A stretch of 64,000 nucleotides of DNA, taken from positions 104,333-168,332 of the IMG/VR virus record IMGVR_UViG_3300039183_000005. One strand, given 5' to 3'. The DNA is from a virus. The notes beneath the pieces were generated by a model. The model worked only from the letters and a program-made list of their open reading frames with translations, was not told the DNA's origin and did no database searches. Position 1 is the stretch's first letter. The number at the start of each line of letters is the position of its first letter. Both the position numbers and the translations under genes were made by a program. Positions 42,723 to 51,257 of this stretch are shown here, one piece after another.

Positions 42723-42944
42723 TTATTCCTCCAATTCTTCGTGGTATTCAGCAAGGCCGAAACGAGCCATTAGTTTCGGTGAACCGAAAACAAATTTCTT
42801 AATAGTTTTTGGCCACTTATCCATATTTGCCACAAATTCAACGTCGCCACCATAGCGATTGACCAACGCATTAAGTTTTTCCAAAAGTTTTGATTGGTTG
42901 GTTTTAATTGGTTTGTGGTGTTTATAGAATGATGCCATTTTCAT
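42723..42944 (-). CDS. Hypothetical basic protein
   Basis: A 73-residue protein with a Lys-rich N-terminus, a VNRYGGDVEFVANMDKW middle and an acidic C-terminus. Unknown family. Confidence 0.55.
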   Translation of the reverse strand: MKMASFYKHHKPIKTNQSKLLEKLNALVNRYGGDVEFVANMDKWPKTIKKFVFGSPKLMARFGLAEYHEELEE

Positions 42945-42981
42945 TCTCTTATATATGCTATAAATACATTTGTTCTACACA

Positions 42982-43620
42982 TTATGCATTGCATAAAAAT
43001 TTTTGTATATTAACCATACGCCATTTTCTCGGATCATAGACTGGAGCTGTTTCGGTTTTAACTGGTATTTCTGATAGTTTAAAGTGATTTGCTATAATTT
43101 CTATTAAATCTTCAACATAGTCGAACATATTATTACTAAGATAATCTGGTGAAATACAAAAGATAGCAGCTACAATTTGTGATTTCAATTCAATAATATG
43201 GTGGTCGGTGGTTGCTGATGATTTAATCTCACGATTACTTAACCAACTTTGTACACTTGTCCAAGACACAAATGCACCACAAGAAGAACTTGTATTGTAA
43301 ATCCACGTATAACTATCATACCAATTAATAGGAATATTATATCCCCAATTCGCACAGGTAATTTTAGTTGTGCCATAGTCACCAGATGGTTGACTATGGT
43401 AGTAATCATGATGTTCATCATAGTTCACGATTTTAAATGGAGTTGGAATTTTATTGTCTTTTACCAACCCATGGAGGAACGGCAAAAATTCGTGATGTTC
43501 TATCGTTAAGATTGCTGGAACAGTTTTTGGAATATGTTGCAGTATATTTTTTAGTTCATCTATCGGATTTTGTGAACCATTAAACCAATCGAGATCAACG
43601 CTAATTAGCGTTTTTTCCAT
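42982..43620 (-). CDS. UPF0489/arginase-like protein
   Basis: Start set at the Met giving MEKTLISVDLDWF. The 212-residue product has metal-type acidic/His motifs, DLDWFNG, EHHEFLPF and NYDEHHDYY, in the order of the arginase/UPF0489 fold, then a Trp-rich central part. It could be a metal-dependent hydrolase. The call rests on the DEHHD motif and is moderate. Confidence 0.55.
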   Translation of the reverse strand: MEKTLISVDLDWFNGSQNPIDELKNILQHIPKTVPAILTIEHHEFLPFLHGLVKDNKIPTPFKIVNYDEHHDYYHSQPSGDYGTTKITCANWGYNIPINWYDSYTWIYNTSSSCGAFVSWTSVQSWLSNREIKSSATTDHHIIELKSQIVAAIFCISPDYLSNNMFDYVEDLIEIIANHFKLSEIPVKTETAPVYDPRKWRMVNIQKFLCNA

Positions 43621-44107
43621 GTTTATATCCATTGTGTATTTCATTAAGTTCTATTATGTCTTTACCAAGGAATGTTACCGGTGTATTATAGAAGTCATCA
43701 AATGACATATATTCATGTGTAGGATAACTTTGGTATAATATTATTCCAACACACCGGCAGTGGACGTTCCAGGAGGTCATTGCTTCCATAATCCTCCCAA
43801 TAGTGTTCCCAGTATCGATTAAGTCATCAATTATTACATACCGATGGATATTAGTATTATTTATTGATTCGACACAACGAGTAGAATGGCTTCCCCCGTC
43901 ATGGTGTGATTCTTCTGCATCTATTGGTTTACGGATTGCAGCGTATGGTATACCAGATTGCATAGATACGGGGAGAAGTACTAATATTCCACTTATTCCA
44001 GTACCAACAATTAAGTCTACGCTACCGAATTTTGGATCATGTATCGCATGGCAAATTGTATCGACTGTTTCTGTTGGGTAGTTTTGCACATTGCTGAAAT
44101 AACACAT
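43601..44107 (-). CDS. Phosphoribosyltransferase
   Basis: The 168-residue product has the type I PRTase fold with the PRPP motif YVIIDDLIDTGNTI, an early LIVGTGISGI strand-loop, and a flexible hood. Such enzymes salvage purines or pyrimidines from bases, which fits the nucleotide-metabolism genes in this window. The exact base is unknown. Confidence 0.85.
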   Translation of the reverse strand: MCYFSNVQNYPTETVDTICHAIHDPKFGSVDLIVGTGISGILVLLPVSMQSGIPYAAIRKPIDAEESHHDGGSHSTRCVESINNTNIHRYVIIDDLIDTGNTIGRIMEAMTSWNVHCRCVGIILYQSYPTHEYMSFDDFYNTPVTFLGKDIIELNEIHNGYKHGKNAN

Positions 44108-44143
44108 ATATACACTCCAGCTTAAACAGTGAATATATTATTA

Positions 44144-44740
44144 TTAGAAATCTAAGCACTCTAATTCGTTGAGGCACGTGAATTGTGTTCCATCAACTAT
44201 TTTGCTCCATGATTTGTGGTAGTGTCCAAATATCCACAGACTGGGTTTGTGAATGGCTAATAGTCTTTCTAGAAGTTGATTTGTTCGAGATGTAATAATT
44301 TTTGGTGATGCAGTGACATGTGGCACTATGCTGAGTGGGCATTCGTGCGAGACAACAAAGTTAGGTTTGATCTTTTCGTATTCTACCATAGTTTTGTAGC
44401 AATCGGCCATGCCCAATTCTTCACCGGCCCACCAGCTTACACCTTCGGTTCTGAGGAAACGATCAATACTTAATCCACCACGGACAAAGAATATATTCCC
44501 AAATCCGGCAACATTATGAACACCATAATTCCCCAGAAAATGTGGCCATTTTTCTACTTCATCGTAGTTGTCGTGGTTTCCAGCTAATATCCTGTGTTGT
44601 CTTGCGTCAACTATTGATAAAGTAGTGTAGTCGAATCCAAAGTCGCCGAGCTGGATAGTCGATCGTGCTTTTCGTATTAATCGGTGGTATATATCGTAAT
44701 GTCCGTGGACATCTCCGATTATTCGAAAGTTTGCTTGCAT
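44144..44740 (-). CDS. Calcineurin-like metallophosphoesterase
   Basis: The 198-residue product has the metal motifs GDVHGHYDI, LGDFGFD, GNHDNY, VVSHECP and FGHYHKS. It is a compact protein- or nucleotide-phosphatase-like enzyme, distinct from the larger HTH-fused one at 8,976-10,160. Confidence 0.9.
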   Translation of the reverse strand: MQANFRIIGDVHGHYDIYHRLIRKARSTIQLGDFGFDYTTLSIVDARQHRILAGNHDNYDEVEKWPHFLGNYGVHNVAGFGNIFFVRGGLSIDRFLRTEGVSWWAGEELGMADCYKTMVEYEKIKPNFVVSHECPLSIVPHVTASPKIITSRTNQLLERLLAIHKPSLWIFGHYHKSWSKIVDGTQFTCLNELECLDF

Positions 44741-44760
44741 TACAATTACTTTACGGGTAC

Positions 44761-45138
44761 CTAGTTCTGAATTTGCGATACTACCTCACGAAATACTTGC
44801 TTTGTCGGTGCAATCCAATCGCTTAGGTTGACCATAGTGACAGTAAATCCAACGGCGGCGCATAAAATTGTACCAACTACTAGAATGGCGATTAAAGTGT
44901 TCCTAGCTTCGTTGTTTGTCACTAGACGCATAATCAAGATTATTGTCGCAAGACAAATTGCCGCCAGACAACAAAGGCCAAGACCCACTATTGTGTAGGC
45001 AAATCCACTATTAGCCGTTTCTTGTACAACCGTTTGCGAAATATCACTAGCGATTTCAAATACTGGACCGATAGCTTCTGCCATATCACCACATCTGTCA
45101 GCGAGATTGTTTACTACTGCGTTTACAGTATCACTCAT
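44761..45138 (-). CDS. Two-helix membrane protein
   Basis: The 125-residue product has two clear transmembrane segments (about residues 46-70, AYTIVGLGLCCLAAICLATI, and 82-105, LIAILVVGTILCAAVGFTV) with short ends. Its shape would fit a holin, but no endolysin is nearby, so this stays a membrane protein of unknown role. Confidence 0.72.
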   Translation of the reverse strand: MSDTVNAVVNNLADRCGDMAEAIGPVFEIASDISQTVVQETANSGFAYTIVGLGLCCLAAICLATIILIMRLVTNNEARNTLIAILVVGTILCAAVGFTVTMVNLSDWIAPTKQVFREVVSQIQN

Positions 45139-45153
45139 AATTTTTTCCTTACT

Positions 45154-45477
45154 TTAAAAAGACTCAGGAAAATTAATAGAATCATCATCCTCTTCATCGT
45201 AATCATCTTCGTTGTCGTCGCATTCACTACAATTACATGCGCTGCCATAATTCTGGCCTATTTCCTGATCATCAATGGATGATCTTTCCCACGTAAGACT
45301 GCCAGTAGCGGTTTCTATCATCACCTTGTGAATTATTTTGTTTCTCATTAATTCCATCATCAAATGTAATGTTTGTCCCTTTGATTCTGTCTCAATACGT
45401 TCCGTGCCATTTTTTTGTACGAATTCATTTGCGCCAAAATTCGTACTATTTTTGTTCCAGATGGTTAGTGTGTACAT
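45154..45477 (-). CDS. Hypothetical protein with acidic tail
   Basis: AGGTGG before the ATG at 45,477 fixes the start. The 107-residue product is beta-rich then has a CNCSEC pair followed by a run of Asp/Glu (DDNEDDYDEEDDD). Such acidic tails can mimic DNA or buffer metals. Unknown family. Confidence 0.6.
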   Translation of the reverse strand: MYTLTIWNKNSTNFGANEFVQKNGTERIETESKGQTLHLMMELMRNKIIHKVMIETATGSLTWERSSIDDQEIGQNYGSACNCSECDDNEDDYDEEDDDSINFPESF

Positions 45478-45668
45478 TATTTTTCCCACCTCCGTCTATG
45501 TAGTTCTACTCGCAATGTTCCATCATATTCGTGTGTAATAGCTACGATACTGAGTGTTCTTCCAGATTTGGAAGATATTTGGTCACCAACTATTGGCCGA
45601 CAACATACCATAGTGGGCCACGCTTCTCTTTGATAATCATCTAGGTTTGTAAAACAAATTACTTTCAT
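45477..45668 (-). CDS. Small beta-rich protein
   Basis: GGAG before the ATG at 45,668 fixes a 63-residue product with SH3/KOW-like strands (PIVGDQISSKSGRTLSIVAI, RVELHRRRW). Unknown role. Confidence 0.6.
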   Translation of the reverse strand: MKVICFTNLDDYQREAWPTMVCCRPIVGDQISSKSGRTLSIVAITHEYDGTLRVELHRRRWEK

Positions 45669-45669
45669 A

Positions 45670-45822
45670 TTAACAATCTCCGAACATTTTTCCAATGAAA
45701 TGGGCACCCGCTATCGGTGAACCCCTCATCCGTTCATATGCGTGCCACAAATCTGCTAAATTGAATGATTTTTGTTGCCATTTTTCCAAGGCAAAATTCC
45801 AGAATACTTGTCTATTTGTCAT
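45670..45822 (-). CDS. Small helical protein
   Basis: A GGGG element precedes the ATG at 45,822 and gives a 50-residue product (MTNRQVFWNFALEKWQQKSF). The longer frame upstream runs through the neighbouring gene and is rejected. Unknown role. Confidence 0.5.
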   Translation of the reverse strand: MTNRQVFWNFALEKWQQKSFNLADLWHAYERMRGSPIAGAHFIGKMFGDC

Positions 45823-45838
45823 CTCAACCCCCACCAGG

Positions 45839-46123
45839 CTAATCGGGAAACGGGAACGGAAGATTAATAAATTGTATGCCGTATTCCAGAATAGGACAAT
45901 TTTGTGCTTGACGATCCGCTTCCACCAAAGCTTCTGTTCTCTTATACATGACATCGCAGTCACCAAAATATTTAATCAATTCTTCGCTGTTGAAGCCTTC
46001 GCAATCTGGTCTATAAGTTATATTGTCTATTGCCATTGCGTGAGTAACGCGAAATTCAAATTCTCCGGGAATATCTTTGTGAACGGGAGATTTCAGAATG
46101 TAAATACCGTTGTCAGCACTCAT
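45839..46123 (-). CDS. Conserved phage protein (MSADNGIYIL family)
   Basis: GGAG precedes the ATG at 46,123. The 94-residue product starts MSADNGIYILKSPVHKD and has EFRVTHAMAIDNITY, a form I recognise in many phage genomes with no known function. The longer frame lacks support. Confidence 0.72.
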   Translation of the reverse strand: MSADNGIYILKSPVHKDIPGEFEFRVTHAMAIDNITYRPDCEGFNSEELIKYFGDCDVMYKRTEALVEADRQAQNCPILEYGIQFINLPFPFPD

Positions 46124-46203
46124 GTTTCTTCTCCAAATACATACAGGCCAAACTGCAATTACGTCAAACATTGTTTTGCAGTGTTTTGGGAAAACTTGAT
46201 TGT

Positions 46204-46305
46204 TCAAAAATCAATTAACTCAAAAATTTTTAATATAATAGCGGTAGACAAAAATGCAGATAACCAAAATGTTTGTGTAAAATTCCATGGGTTATCTTTG
46301 TCCAT
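46204..46305 (-). CDS. 33-residue single-pass membrane peptide
   Basis: A 33-codon ORF in the gap. The product MDKDNPWNFTQTFWL continues into a hydrophobic helix (SAFLSTAIILKIFELI). No strong SD, so moderate. Confidence 0.42.
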   Translation of the reverse strand: MDKDNPWNFTQTFWLSAFLSTAIILKIFELIDF

Positions 46306-46321
46306 ATTTTTATTATGCTGT

Positions 46322-46570
46322 CTACTTCTGGTTTTTCCATTGCGTACTGTTCCCTATTTGCCTCTGTGTTATTGGCGTATTTATTAGGTGGCTGTTGTGT
46401 TCGCATTTTGTTCCTGCGATTATTGCTGCGATTAAAAATAATATACCTATAACAAAATATTTCATATTAGCGAAGCCTTGCCTTTTTTCATCAAGGATTG
46501 CTAAACATATTGAACACCCGATGGCAAACATCCATGCTAGACAAATCCAAATCCAGTTGTTGGAATTCAT
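46322..46570 (-). CDS. Two-helix membrane protein
   Basis: GAGGAA precedes the ATG at 46,570. The 82-residue product has two hydrophobic helices (IWICLAWMFAIGCSICLAIL and MKYFVIGILFLIAAIIAG) and a polar C-terminal tail. Role unknown. Confidence 0.68.
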   Translation of the reverse strand: MNSNNWIWICLAWMFAIGCSICLAILDEKRQGFANMKYFVIGILFLIAAIIAGTKCEHNSHLINTPITQRQIGNSTQWKNQK

Positions 46571-46730
46571 TTTTTGCATTCCTCGTCGAAAACCCACCCT
46601 AATCGACAAATTGTGACTTAACGCCACTCCCGTTGTATACGTTTACAACACTCATCATCGACTACCAAGAACCAAACAATTACTAGAGTCGTTAGTTCAA
46701 AGGTTTTAGGTTAGCATCAATTGATGGTTT

Positions 46731-46892
46731 CTATTCCGTTATGATGGTAATAACACCTTTTTCTTTATTACAAGGATCGATATCACACTCTATATCTTCA
46801 AAAAAACATATACCACAACTCGGACAATCCACTTCAATTTCTAAATTGTCGGAATGGTCCTTGGTAATTCTTCTGAATTCGCCCAATGTCAT
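46731..46892 (-). CDS. Small CxxC protein
   Basis: A 53-codon gene with AGGAG before its ATG, just downstream of the tRNA. The product MTLGEFRRITKDHSDN leads to CPSCGIC and further cysteines (IECDIDPC). Probably zinc-binding; unknown role. Confidence 0.68.
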   Translation of the reverse strand: MTLGEFRRITKDHSDNLEIEVDCPSCGICFFEDIECDIDPCNKEKGVITIITE

Positions 46893-46953
46893 TTTGTTTC
46901 TCCTAAAAGATAGTTTGACAAGTGATGATATTTATCATTCTATCCATTCACAG

Positions 46954-47027
46954 TGGGCCTGGCAGGACTCGAACCTGCGACCTTGTGTTTATAAGACACA
47001 TGCTCGTACCAACTGAGCTACAGGCCC
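46954..47027 (-). tRNA. tRNA-Ile (anticodon UAU)
   Basis: The minus strand folds into a full cloverleaf: acceptor GGGCCTG pairs with CAGGCCC, D-arm GCTC/GAGC, anticodon arm TGTGT-CTTATAA-ACACA with anticodon UAU at positions 34-36, and T-arm GCAGG-TTCGAGT-CCTGC, discriminator A; CCA is not encoded. It decodes AUA, a codon frequent in this AT-rich genome. A UAU anticodon reads AUA without the lysidine change needed by the usual bacterial CAU tRNA. Confidence 0.95.
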
Positions 47028-47074
47028 AACAAAAATTCCCGATGAAAACGCACCAGGAATTTTTATTATATTAC

Positions 47075-47239
47075 TTATTTTGTGGTTTTATGTGGAACAT
47101 GTACAGAATTTTCTCTACCACAAACAGTGCATGTCCACTTATCGGTATTATTTGGCCCCTTTCCCTTATTATGAACCCTATTGTTTTTTCCGTATCGCTC
47201 ATCTTGATATTCGTGAGAACACGTACATTTAAGAATCAT
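47075..47239 (-). CDS. Conserved small zinc protein
   Basis: AAGGGG before the ATG at 47,239 gives a 54-residue product: MILKCTCSHEYQDERYGKN, then WTCTVCGRE. This CxC...CxxC form (often ...YQDKRYG.G.RVHN...) is common in phages. Unknown role. Confidence 0.75.
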   Translation of the reverse strand: MILKCTCSHEYQDERYGKNNRVHNKGKGPNNTDKWTCTVCGRENSVHVPHKTTK

Positions 47240-47310
47240 TTTACCCCTTTCCAATTCTATCAAACTCGAAAAATTGTAGTGGTATGGAAATAGAATCCAC
47301 GCTCAGACTA

Positions 47311-47517
47311 TTAAATCCTTTTTGAAATGCTGACGATTTCTTTTCTTGAAATTGTGTCAATTTTATGGTTCGGTCTAATTTCGCCGGTTGATTTGTCTTT
47401 TTTGTAACCAGCCAAATATGTGACAACTACATTGTTTTCATTTGTCATAACGATTTGACATGGACAATAAATTGATTCCTTTGTTCGTAAAACCGCCATA
47501 TCTCCACTTTTAATCAT
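47311..47517 (-). CDS. Small SH3-like protein
   Basis: A 68-residue beta-rich product (MIKSGDMAVLRTKESIYCPC ... VVVTYLAGYKKD) with the look of a KOW/SH3 barrel. Unknown role. The overlapping frame at 47,241-47,426 is rejected. Confidence 0.62.
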   Translation of the reverse strand: MIKSGDMAVLRTKESIYCPCQIVMTNENNVVVTYLAGYKKDKSTGEIRPNHKIDTISRKEIVSISKRI

Positions 47518-47588
47518 TATTTTATTTCCTTATTTCATTTCCGGTAGTTAGTTCAACCACCCACTACACAAGCAAAAACCGATGACTG

Positions 47589-47846
47589 CTAACGAGAATG
47601 TTTTGGAACATTACCCTTATGATATGCTCCATTGATGTGATTTAGACCGCGTACGCGATTACCGCAAAGTCGGCATCGACTTCCTATTTCGGTCATAATT
47701 TTTTCAGTTTCGCCGTTTTCATTTTTGATTTCGCCAACAACTACCATTTTACCAGCATGAATGTTGCTATTTTGCTGGCGTTCGTGTGCTGCCTCAAGAT
47801 GCATTCCGCGCTCAGAAATGGATTTTTTTTCTGTTTTTGTTGCCAT
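47589..47846 (-). CDS. Small zinc-knuckle protein
   Basis: An 85-residue product with a charged N-terminus and a C-terminal CRLCGNRVRGLNHINGAYH, where one CxxC and two His can bind zinc. Unknown role. Confidence 0.62.
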   Translation of the reverse strand: MATKTEKKSISERGMHLEAAHERQQNSNIHAGKMVVVGEIKNENGETEKIMTEIGSRCRLCGNRVRGLNHINGAYHKGNVPKHSR

Positions 47847-47870
47847 TGTTTTATATCTCCCAGTTTAATA

Positions 47871-48119
47871 CTATACAACCTGAGCAATCATTACTTTAAG
47901 ACATTCATTCATTGTTGATCGACACCCTGTCATTTCTTTGTTGGTTCCTAATATTCCTTGAAATATTTTGAATTGCCATTTATTATTATTTCGTGAGACC
48001 AAACCCAGACACGTCCATCCAGGTAAAGCATTATCGTGGTAGTAAACGTGTTGGTAACATTTTCCACTATACCAACGCGATCTTTCTACACGACACTTTA
48101 TTCCGCTAATTACTCTCAT
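47871..48119 (-). CDS. Hypothetical basic protein
   Basis: An 82-residue beta-rich basic product (RVERSRWYSGKCYQHVYYH, WQFKIFQGILG). Unknown family. Confidence 0.55.
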   Translation of the reverse strand: MRVISGIKCRVERSRWYSGKCYQHVYYHDNALPGWTCLGLVSRNNNKWQFKIFQGILGTNKEMTGCRSTMNECLKVMIAQVV

Positions 48120-48123
48120 GTTA

Positions 48124-48312
48124 CTATCCTATAATCAAGCCATCGTCGTCAACTTCGATCTCAAATGGAACGACATTATCACACAGTGCTTGTCCGTATT
48201 CGTTCATCTCCTGGTCTGCCGAAGTCTGTGCCTCCTGATGGGTGCGAAAGAACTTCACATTTGCACTTCCATCACCGCCATCTTCTATATGAAGCCAACC
48301 TTTAATTTTCAC
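48124..48312 (-). CDS. Hypothetical acidic protein
   Basis: A 62-residue alpha/beta product (MKIKGWLHIEDGGDGSAN ... VPFEIEVDDDG). Unknown family. It overlaps the upstream gene by 11 bases. Confidence 0.55.
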   Translation of the reverse strand: MKIKGWLHIEDGGDGSANVKFFRTHQEAQTSADQEMNEYGQALCDNVVPFEIEVDDDGLIIG

Positions 48313-48610
48313 GTTTCATCCTCCCCTGACAGAAACCACATGCATTACATTTTTGACCTTCGACACCCCAACCAATTTTTCCACACGTATCACAGTTACA
48401 CTGGTCGTAATCGTGATCGTTTTGTCCGGTGTAATAACAACCACCACAAACCGTTAGCCACACTCCGTTTCGCAAGCGTTCGACAGTCACTCCACCACCA
48501 ACACGACACAACCAAACTCGCATATCACCAGTGTCTATTTTACAATCACGACACTGACCCTGATGTAGAGTTGGTTTGTTTCTTAATTCGTCTGGCGTAT
48601 ATATCATCAT
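48302..48610 (-). CDS. Multi-CxxC zinc protein
   Basis: GGAG stands six bases before the ATG at 48,610. The 102-residue product has CRDCKIDTG, CGGCYYTG, CNCDTCGKIG and CNACGFC, four CxxC sites in a beta-rich chain. A nucleic-acid or protein binding zinc module is likely; role unknown. Confidence 0.62.
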   Translation of the reverse strand: MMIYTPDELRNKPTLHQGQCRDCKIDTGDMRVWLCRVGGGVTVERLRNGVWLTVCGGCYYTGQNDHDYDQCNCDTCGKIGWGVEGQKCNACGFCQGRMKREN

Positions 48611-48640
48611 AATCACTCCAGAGATAGTTATTCGGTTGCT

Positions 48641-49012
48641 CTACCACATACTTCGGAAAATTTCGTCTCGCTTCTTTCTAAGGTTGTCCTCTATTTGAGA
48701 CGACGTGAGTTCTGTTGGAACAGTTGTGATGTTAGTATTAAGTAAATCTATTAGTGCTTGTGTTGGTGTGCCATGTTCATCGCAATATCTAATTGCTTCG
48801 TCTGGTGATATCGATAACCACATTTTGCTTGTGATTTTGTGTGTTATTTCTTCTACTGACCAATCCCTAGATTTGTCTACAATTGATCCGTTTTTCATCA
48901 AGAAAATTGTTCTAGATTTACTCAGTGTGATTACCAATCTAGTCAAACCAGAAAATTCTTCTGGATGCCTACAAATAATAGGATATGTTAAATCTTCGTT
49001 TGACAAAGACAT
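48641..49012 (-). CDS. Hypothetical protein with shared C-terminal motif
   Basis: A 123-residue product with an N-terminal beta part (LTRLVITLSKSRTIFLMKNG) and helices; it ends IEDNLRKKRDEIFRSMW. That basic, KKRDE-type tail also closes proteins at 52,964, 53,742 and 59,297 in this window. Family unknown. Confidence 0.6.
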   Translation of the reverse strand: MSLSNEDLTYPIICRHPEEFSGLTRLVITLSKSRTIFLMKNGSIVDKSRDWSVEEITHKITSKMWLSISPDEAIRYCDEHGTPTQALIDLLNTNITTVPTELTSSQIEDNLRKKRDEIFRSMW

Positions 49013-49049
49013 TTTGTGTTGCTCCGTTTTTAATGTACGAATTTATCTA

Positions 49050-49394
49050 TTATTGATTATGAATATCAGGTTGACACCACAAGGAATGATAGGCATGACG
49101 GAAAAATTCCATAGCAATGTGGATGTCTTGTTCTTGGTCGCATCCATGGAATTCTAATGTGATCCAGTGTTTATTATTCATTGATGGATATAAATGCGCC
49201 TCGAATTCTATTCCATCTTTTAAGTGTTGTTCGAATTTTTCGTAGAAGAAAGCAGTTATGAAGTAAAGCGTTTGTCCAGCGTTATTTTTTATTCTTATTT
49301 GCCAAAGAGAAGTTGCATTTTCATGTGGTGGAATTGGTCTACTGTCTGAATATTCACGAAATCCATGTTGTTCTAGCGATTTTTCCAGGTTCAT
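49050..49394 (-). CDS. Hypothetical protein
   Basis: A 114-residue alpha/beta product with many aromatic residues (TLYFITAFFYEKFEQHL). Unknown family. Four-base overlap with the upstream gene. Confidence 0.58.
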   Translation of the reverse strand: MNLEKSLEQHGFREYSDSRPIPPHENATSLWQIRIKNNAGQTLYFITAFFYEKFEQHLKDGIEFEAHLYPSMNNKHWITLEFHGCDQEQDIHIAMEFFRHAYHSLWCQPDIHNQ

Positions 49395-49783
49395 TTTGTC
49401 CTCGCTTCTACTGTCGGATAAACATCACCCACTGTTTCGTCCAATTCATCTTGACAAGCAATGACAATATCACAAAATTCTATTAGTTCTGGGAATCTGC
49501 GACGGATTTTGGTAATGGCTGGGTTTTCTCCAGACGATTTTGGCTGCGATACTGCTTCTGTCAACCAAAAGCTTAAATCGTATTCGTGCTTATCGTCACC
49601 ATCAAAGTAAAAAGCCCATATACCATTACCACTCAGAAACCTTATTTTTCTGCGCAATCGTGACTGAGCTTTGTTCAACAAATCTACCAGATGCGGATAA
49701 ACCATCTGGTCCATCCACATACTTTTGACTTTACTAAGTTGTTCGGCAAAATTTTCTATGTTCTGAACGTAGTTGGATTTCAT
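49391..49783 (-). CDS. Hypothetical protein
   Basis: A 130-residue product: N-terminal helices with basic patches (AQSRLRRKIRFL), a beta hairpin WAFYFDGDDKHEYDLSFW, then an acidic helix. Unknown family. ATGA overlap with the upstream gene. Confidence 0.58.
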   Translation of the reverse strand: MKSNYVQNIENFAEQLSKVKSMWMDQMVYPHLVDLLNKAQSRLRRKIRFLSGNGIWAFYFDGDDKHEYDLSFWLTEAVSQPKSSGENPAITKIRRRFPELIEFCDIVIACQDELDETVGDVYPTVEARTK

Positions 49784-50304
49784 GTCATTGCTCTCATAAC
49801 CCGTTTATGGCCTCGCCGCGCATTATTATTACGATTTCGAGCACGCTTTAATTTCCGATACTCCCCTTTTCTCTGAGCGATTGCATCTGGATCGCGAGCT
49901 GCCATTCTTATTGCCGATGAAGAAATTAGACTGAATTTGCTTCCATCGATTCTTTTGGGCCTACGACTTGATGTTGCTCTCGATGATTTTCTGCGAACTA
50001 ATGTACCGCGTTTTTTGATCAGTTGTCCGTCTAATCCAAATACCATTTGGACTTCAGTTCTGTTTCTACGCCGCACACTGAAGCCAAGTCGACCATCTCC
50101 ACACTTCTGCTTTAGCCATGTTGGGCCACCGAATTTTTTACCGCCCTTAACAGGAACACAAAACTCGGATTGAGCTATTCCATGTTCGGCAGCCCATTCC
50201 TTGTCTTTGTTTTGTAGACGATTATATCCATACCCATTTACGCCTATCTTGTTGTTTGGTTTTTTATCTCCACGACAACATCGACATGGTTGTTGTTTAT
50301 CCAC
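49780..50304 (-). CDS. Highly basic protein with N-terminal Cys motif
   Basis: The 174-residue product starts with CRCCRGDKK, has Arg/Lys-rich stretches throughout (RRRNRTEVQM; KRARNRNNNARRGHKR), and no recognised domain. Strong positive charge suggests nucleic-acid binding, for instance DNA condensation. Confidence 0.6.
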   Translation of the reverse strand: MDKQQPCRCCRGDKKPNNKIGVNGYGYNRLQNKDKEWAAEHGIAQSEFCVPVKGGKKFGGPTWLKQKCGDGRLGFSVRRRNRTEVQMVFGLDGQLIKKRGTLVRRKSSRATSSRRPKRIDGSKFSLISSSAIRMAARDPDAIAQRKGEYRKLKRARNRNNNARRGHKRVMRAMT

Positions 50305-50308
50305 TTGA

Positions 50309-50494
50309 TTACTCCAATCTGATACCTATAATTTTCGGAAATTCACTATCCATCTCTTCTTTGATTCTTGTTCGTAGTGCTCGAATTGCATCTTCGAGGT
50401 AGGTGTAGGATTCATAGTCGAAAGAATCAACTCCGATTTTTTCACCTGCGGAGTTAAAAACATCCCATACGCCCATTACCACATATTCATACAT
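50309..50494 (-). CDS. Hypothetical protein
   Basis: A 61-residue alpha/beta product (MYEYVVMGVWDVFN ... AIRALRTRIKEEMD). Unknown family. Confidence 0.55.
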   Translation of the reverse strand: MYEYVVMGVWDVFNSAGEKIGVDSFDYESYTYLEDAIRALRTRIKEEMDSEFPKIIGIRLE

Positions 50495-50506
50495 GACGTA
50501 CGCCTT

Positions 50507-50839
50507 TCATTGCGATGGTTTGGTTTTGTAATTAACATCTTCCGGTATTTTATAGAACAGATCAACCCACTTGTGGTAAGTATTCAAATATACACCGAAA
50601 GTGTCACCGATAGCCATAACTCTTTGTCCTCTTAGCCAAACCAGGAAGGTTTTGAAATCATCCTTGTGATATTTTTCAATTAATGCTATCGGTATTATTT
50701 TCACGCCGTTAATGGTGACACAGGCGCCATCTGGAACGAAAGATATTGGACTCACGACAAAACTCCTGTAAGTTAACAAGACACAAAAGGGATAGGGGGG
50801 CACGCCCATTTCGTTATACCATTTATTCACAAACTTCAT
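50507..50839 (-). CDS. Hypothetical protein
   Basis: Start uncertain; the ATG at 50,839 avoids a long overlap with the upstream gene. The 110-residue product is beta-rich and aromatic (FVVSPISFVPDGACVTING; FGVYLNTYHKWVDLFYKI). Unknown family. Confidence 0.52.
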   Translation of the reverse strand: MKFVNKWYNEMGVPPYPFCVLLTYRSFVVSPISFVPDGACVTINGVKIIPIALIEKYHKDDFKTFLVWLRGQRVMAIGDTFGVYLNTYHKWVDLFYKIPEDVNYKTKPSQ

Positions 50840-51017
50840 AATCGTCAAGATATGCAACATTTGTAATGGTTTGATTTGTACGGTTGGCATAATCCGCCAA
50901 CCATCCATCGTCTGTTTCTGAATGAATTATGAATGATGGCCAGGATTGTTCATCTTTTCCAATCCTTCTAACTCTTACCGGCAGTCCAAACTGTTTCACA
51001 ATTTCCGCGATGGTCAT
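50823..51017 (-). CDS. Hypothetical protein, first gene of its operon
   Basis: A 64-residue alpha/beta product (MTIAEIVKQFGLPVRVRRIG, WLADYANRTN). It follows the promoter at 51,174-51,202 and so begins the 46.2-51.0 kb small-gene unit. Unknown family. Confidence 0.58.
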   Translation of the reverse strand: MTIAEIVKQFGLPVRVRRIGKDEQSWPSFIIHSETDDGWLADYANRTNQTITNVAYLDDYEVCE

Positions 51018-51108
51018 TTTATTTTTCTTTTGTTGTAGAAGTCATCCGAAAGTCTTTGACCAAGCGATATTTCTGAGGAAGTGACCCCATCCTAAATGAG
51101 CTTTATAG

Positions 51109-51134
51109 CCCCCACCATTGGCCACTGATGGGGG
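51109..51134. other. Hairpin in the leader of the 51.0-kb operon
   Basis: CCCCCACCA and TGATGGGGG form a nine-position stem with one mismatch around an eight-base loop. It lies between promoter and first start, as expected of an attenuator or mRNA-stabilising hairpin; no T-run follows. Confidence 0.4.
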
Positions 51135-51173
51135 TTGATAAAACACATTTTTAGTATAGTTTTTAATTTTTAT

Positions 51174-51202
51174 ATTATATCTAGTTCAAGTCACGCCGTT
51201 AA
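51174..51202 (-). promoter_or_regulatory. Sigma70-like promoter
   Basis: On the minus strand TTAACG (51,197-51,202), a 17-base spacer and perfect TATAAT (51,174-51,179). It is the only start signal seen in the 240-base gap between the amidoligase gene and the 51,017 gene; nothing else is found in the gap apart from the hairpin at 51,109. Confidence 0.65.
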
Positions 51203-51257
51203 TTCTGTTTACCGATCAACTTTTACTGCCGTTTAACCCTCTACGACAAAGGTGGGA

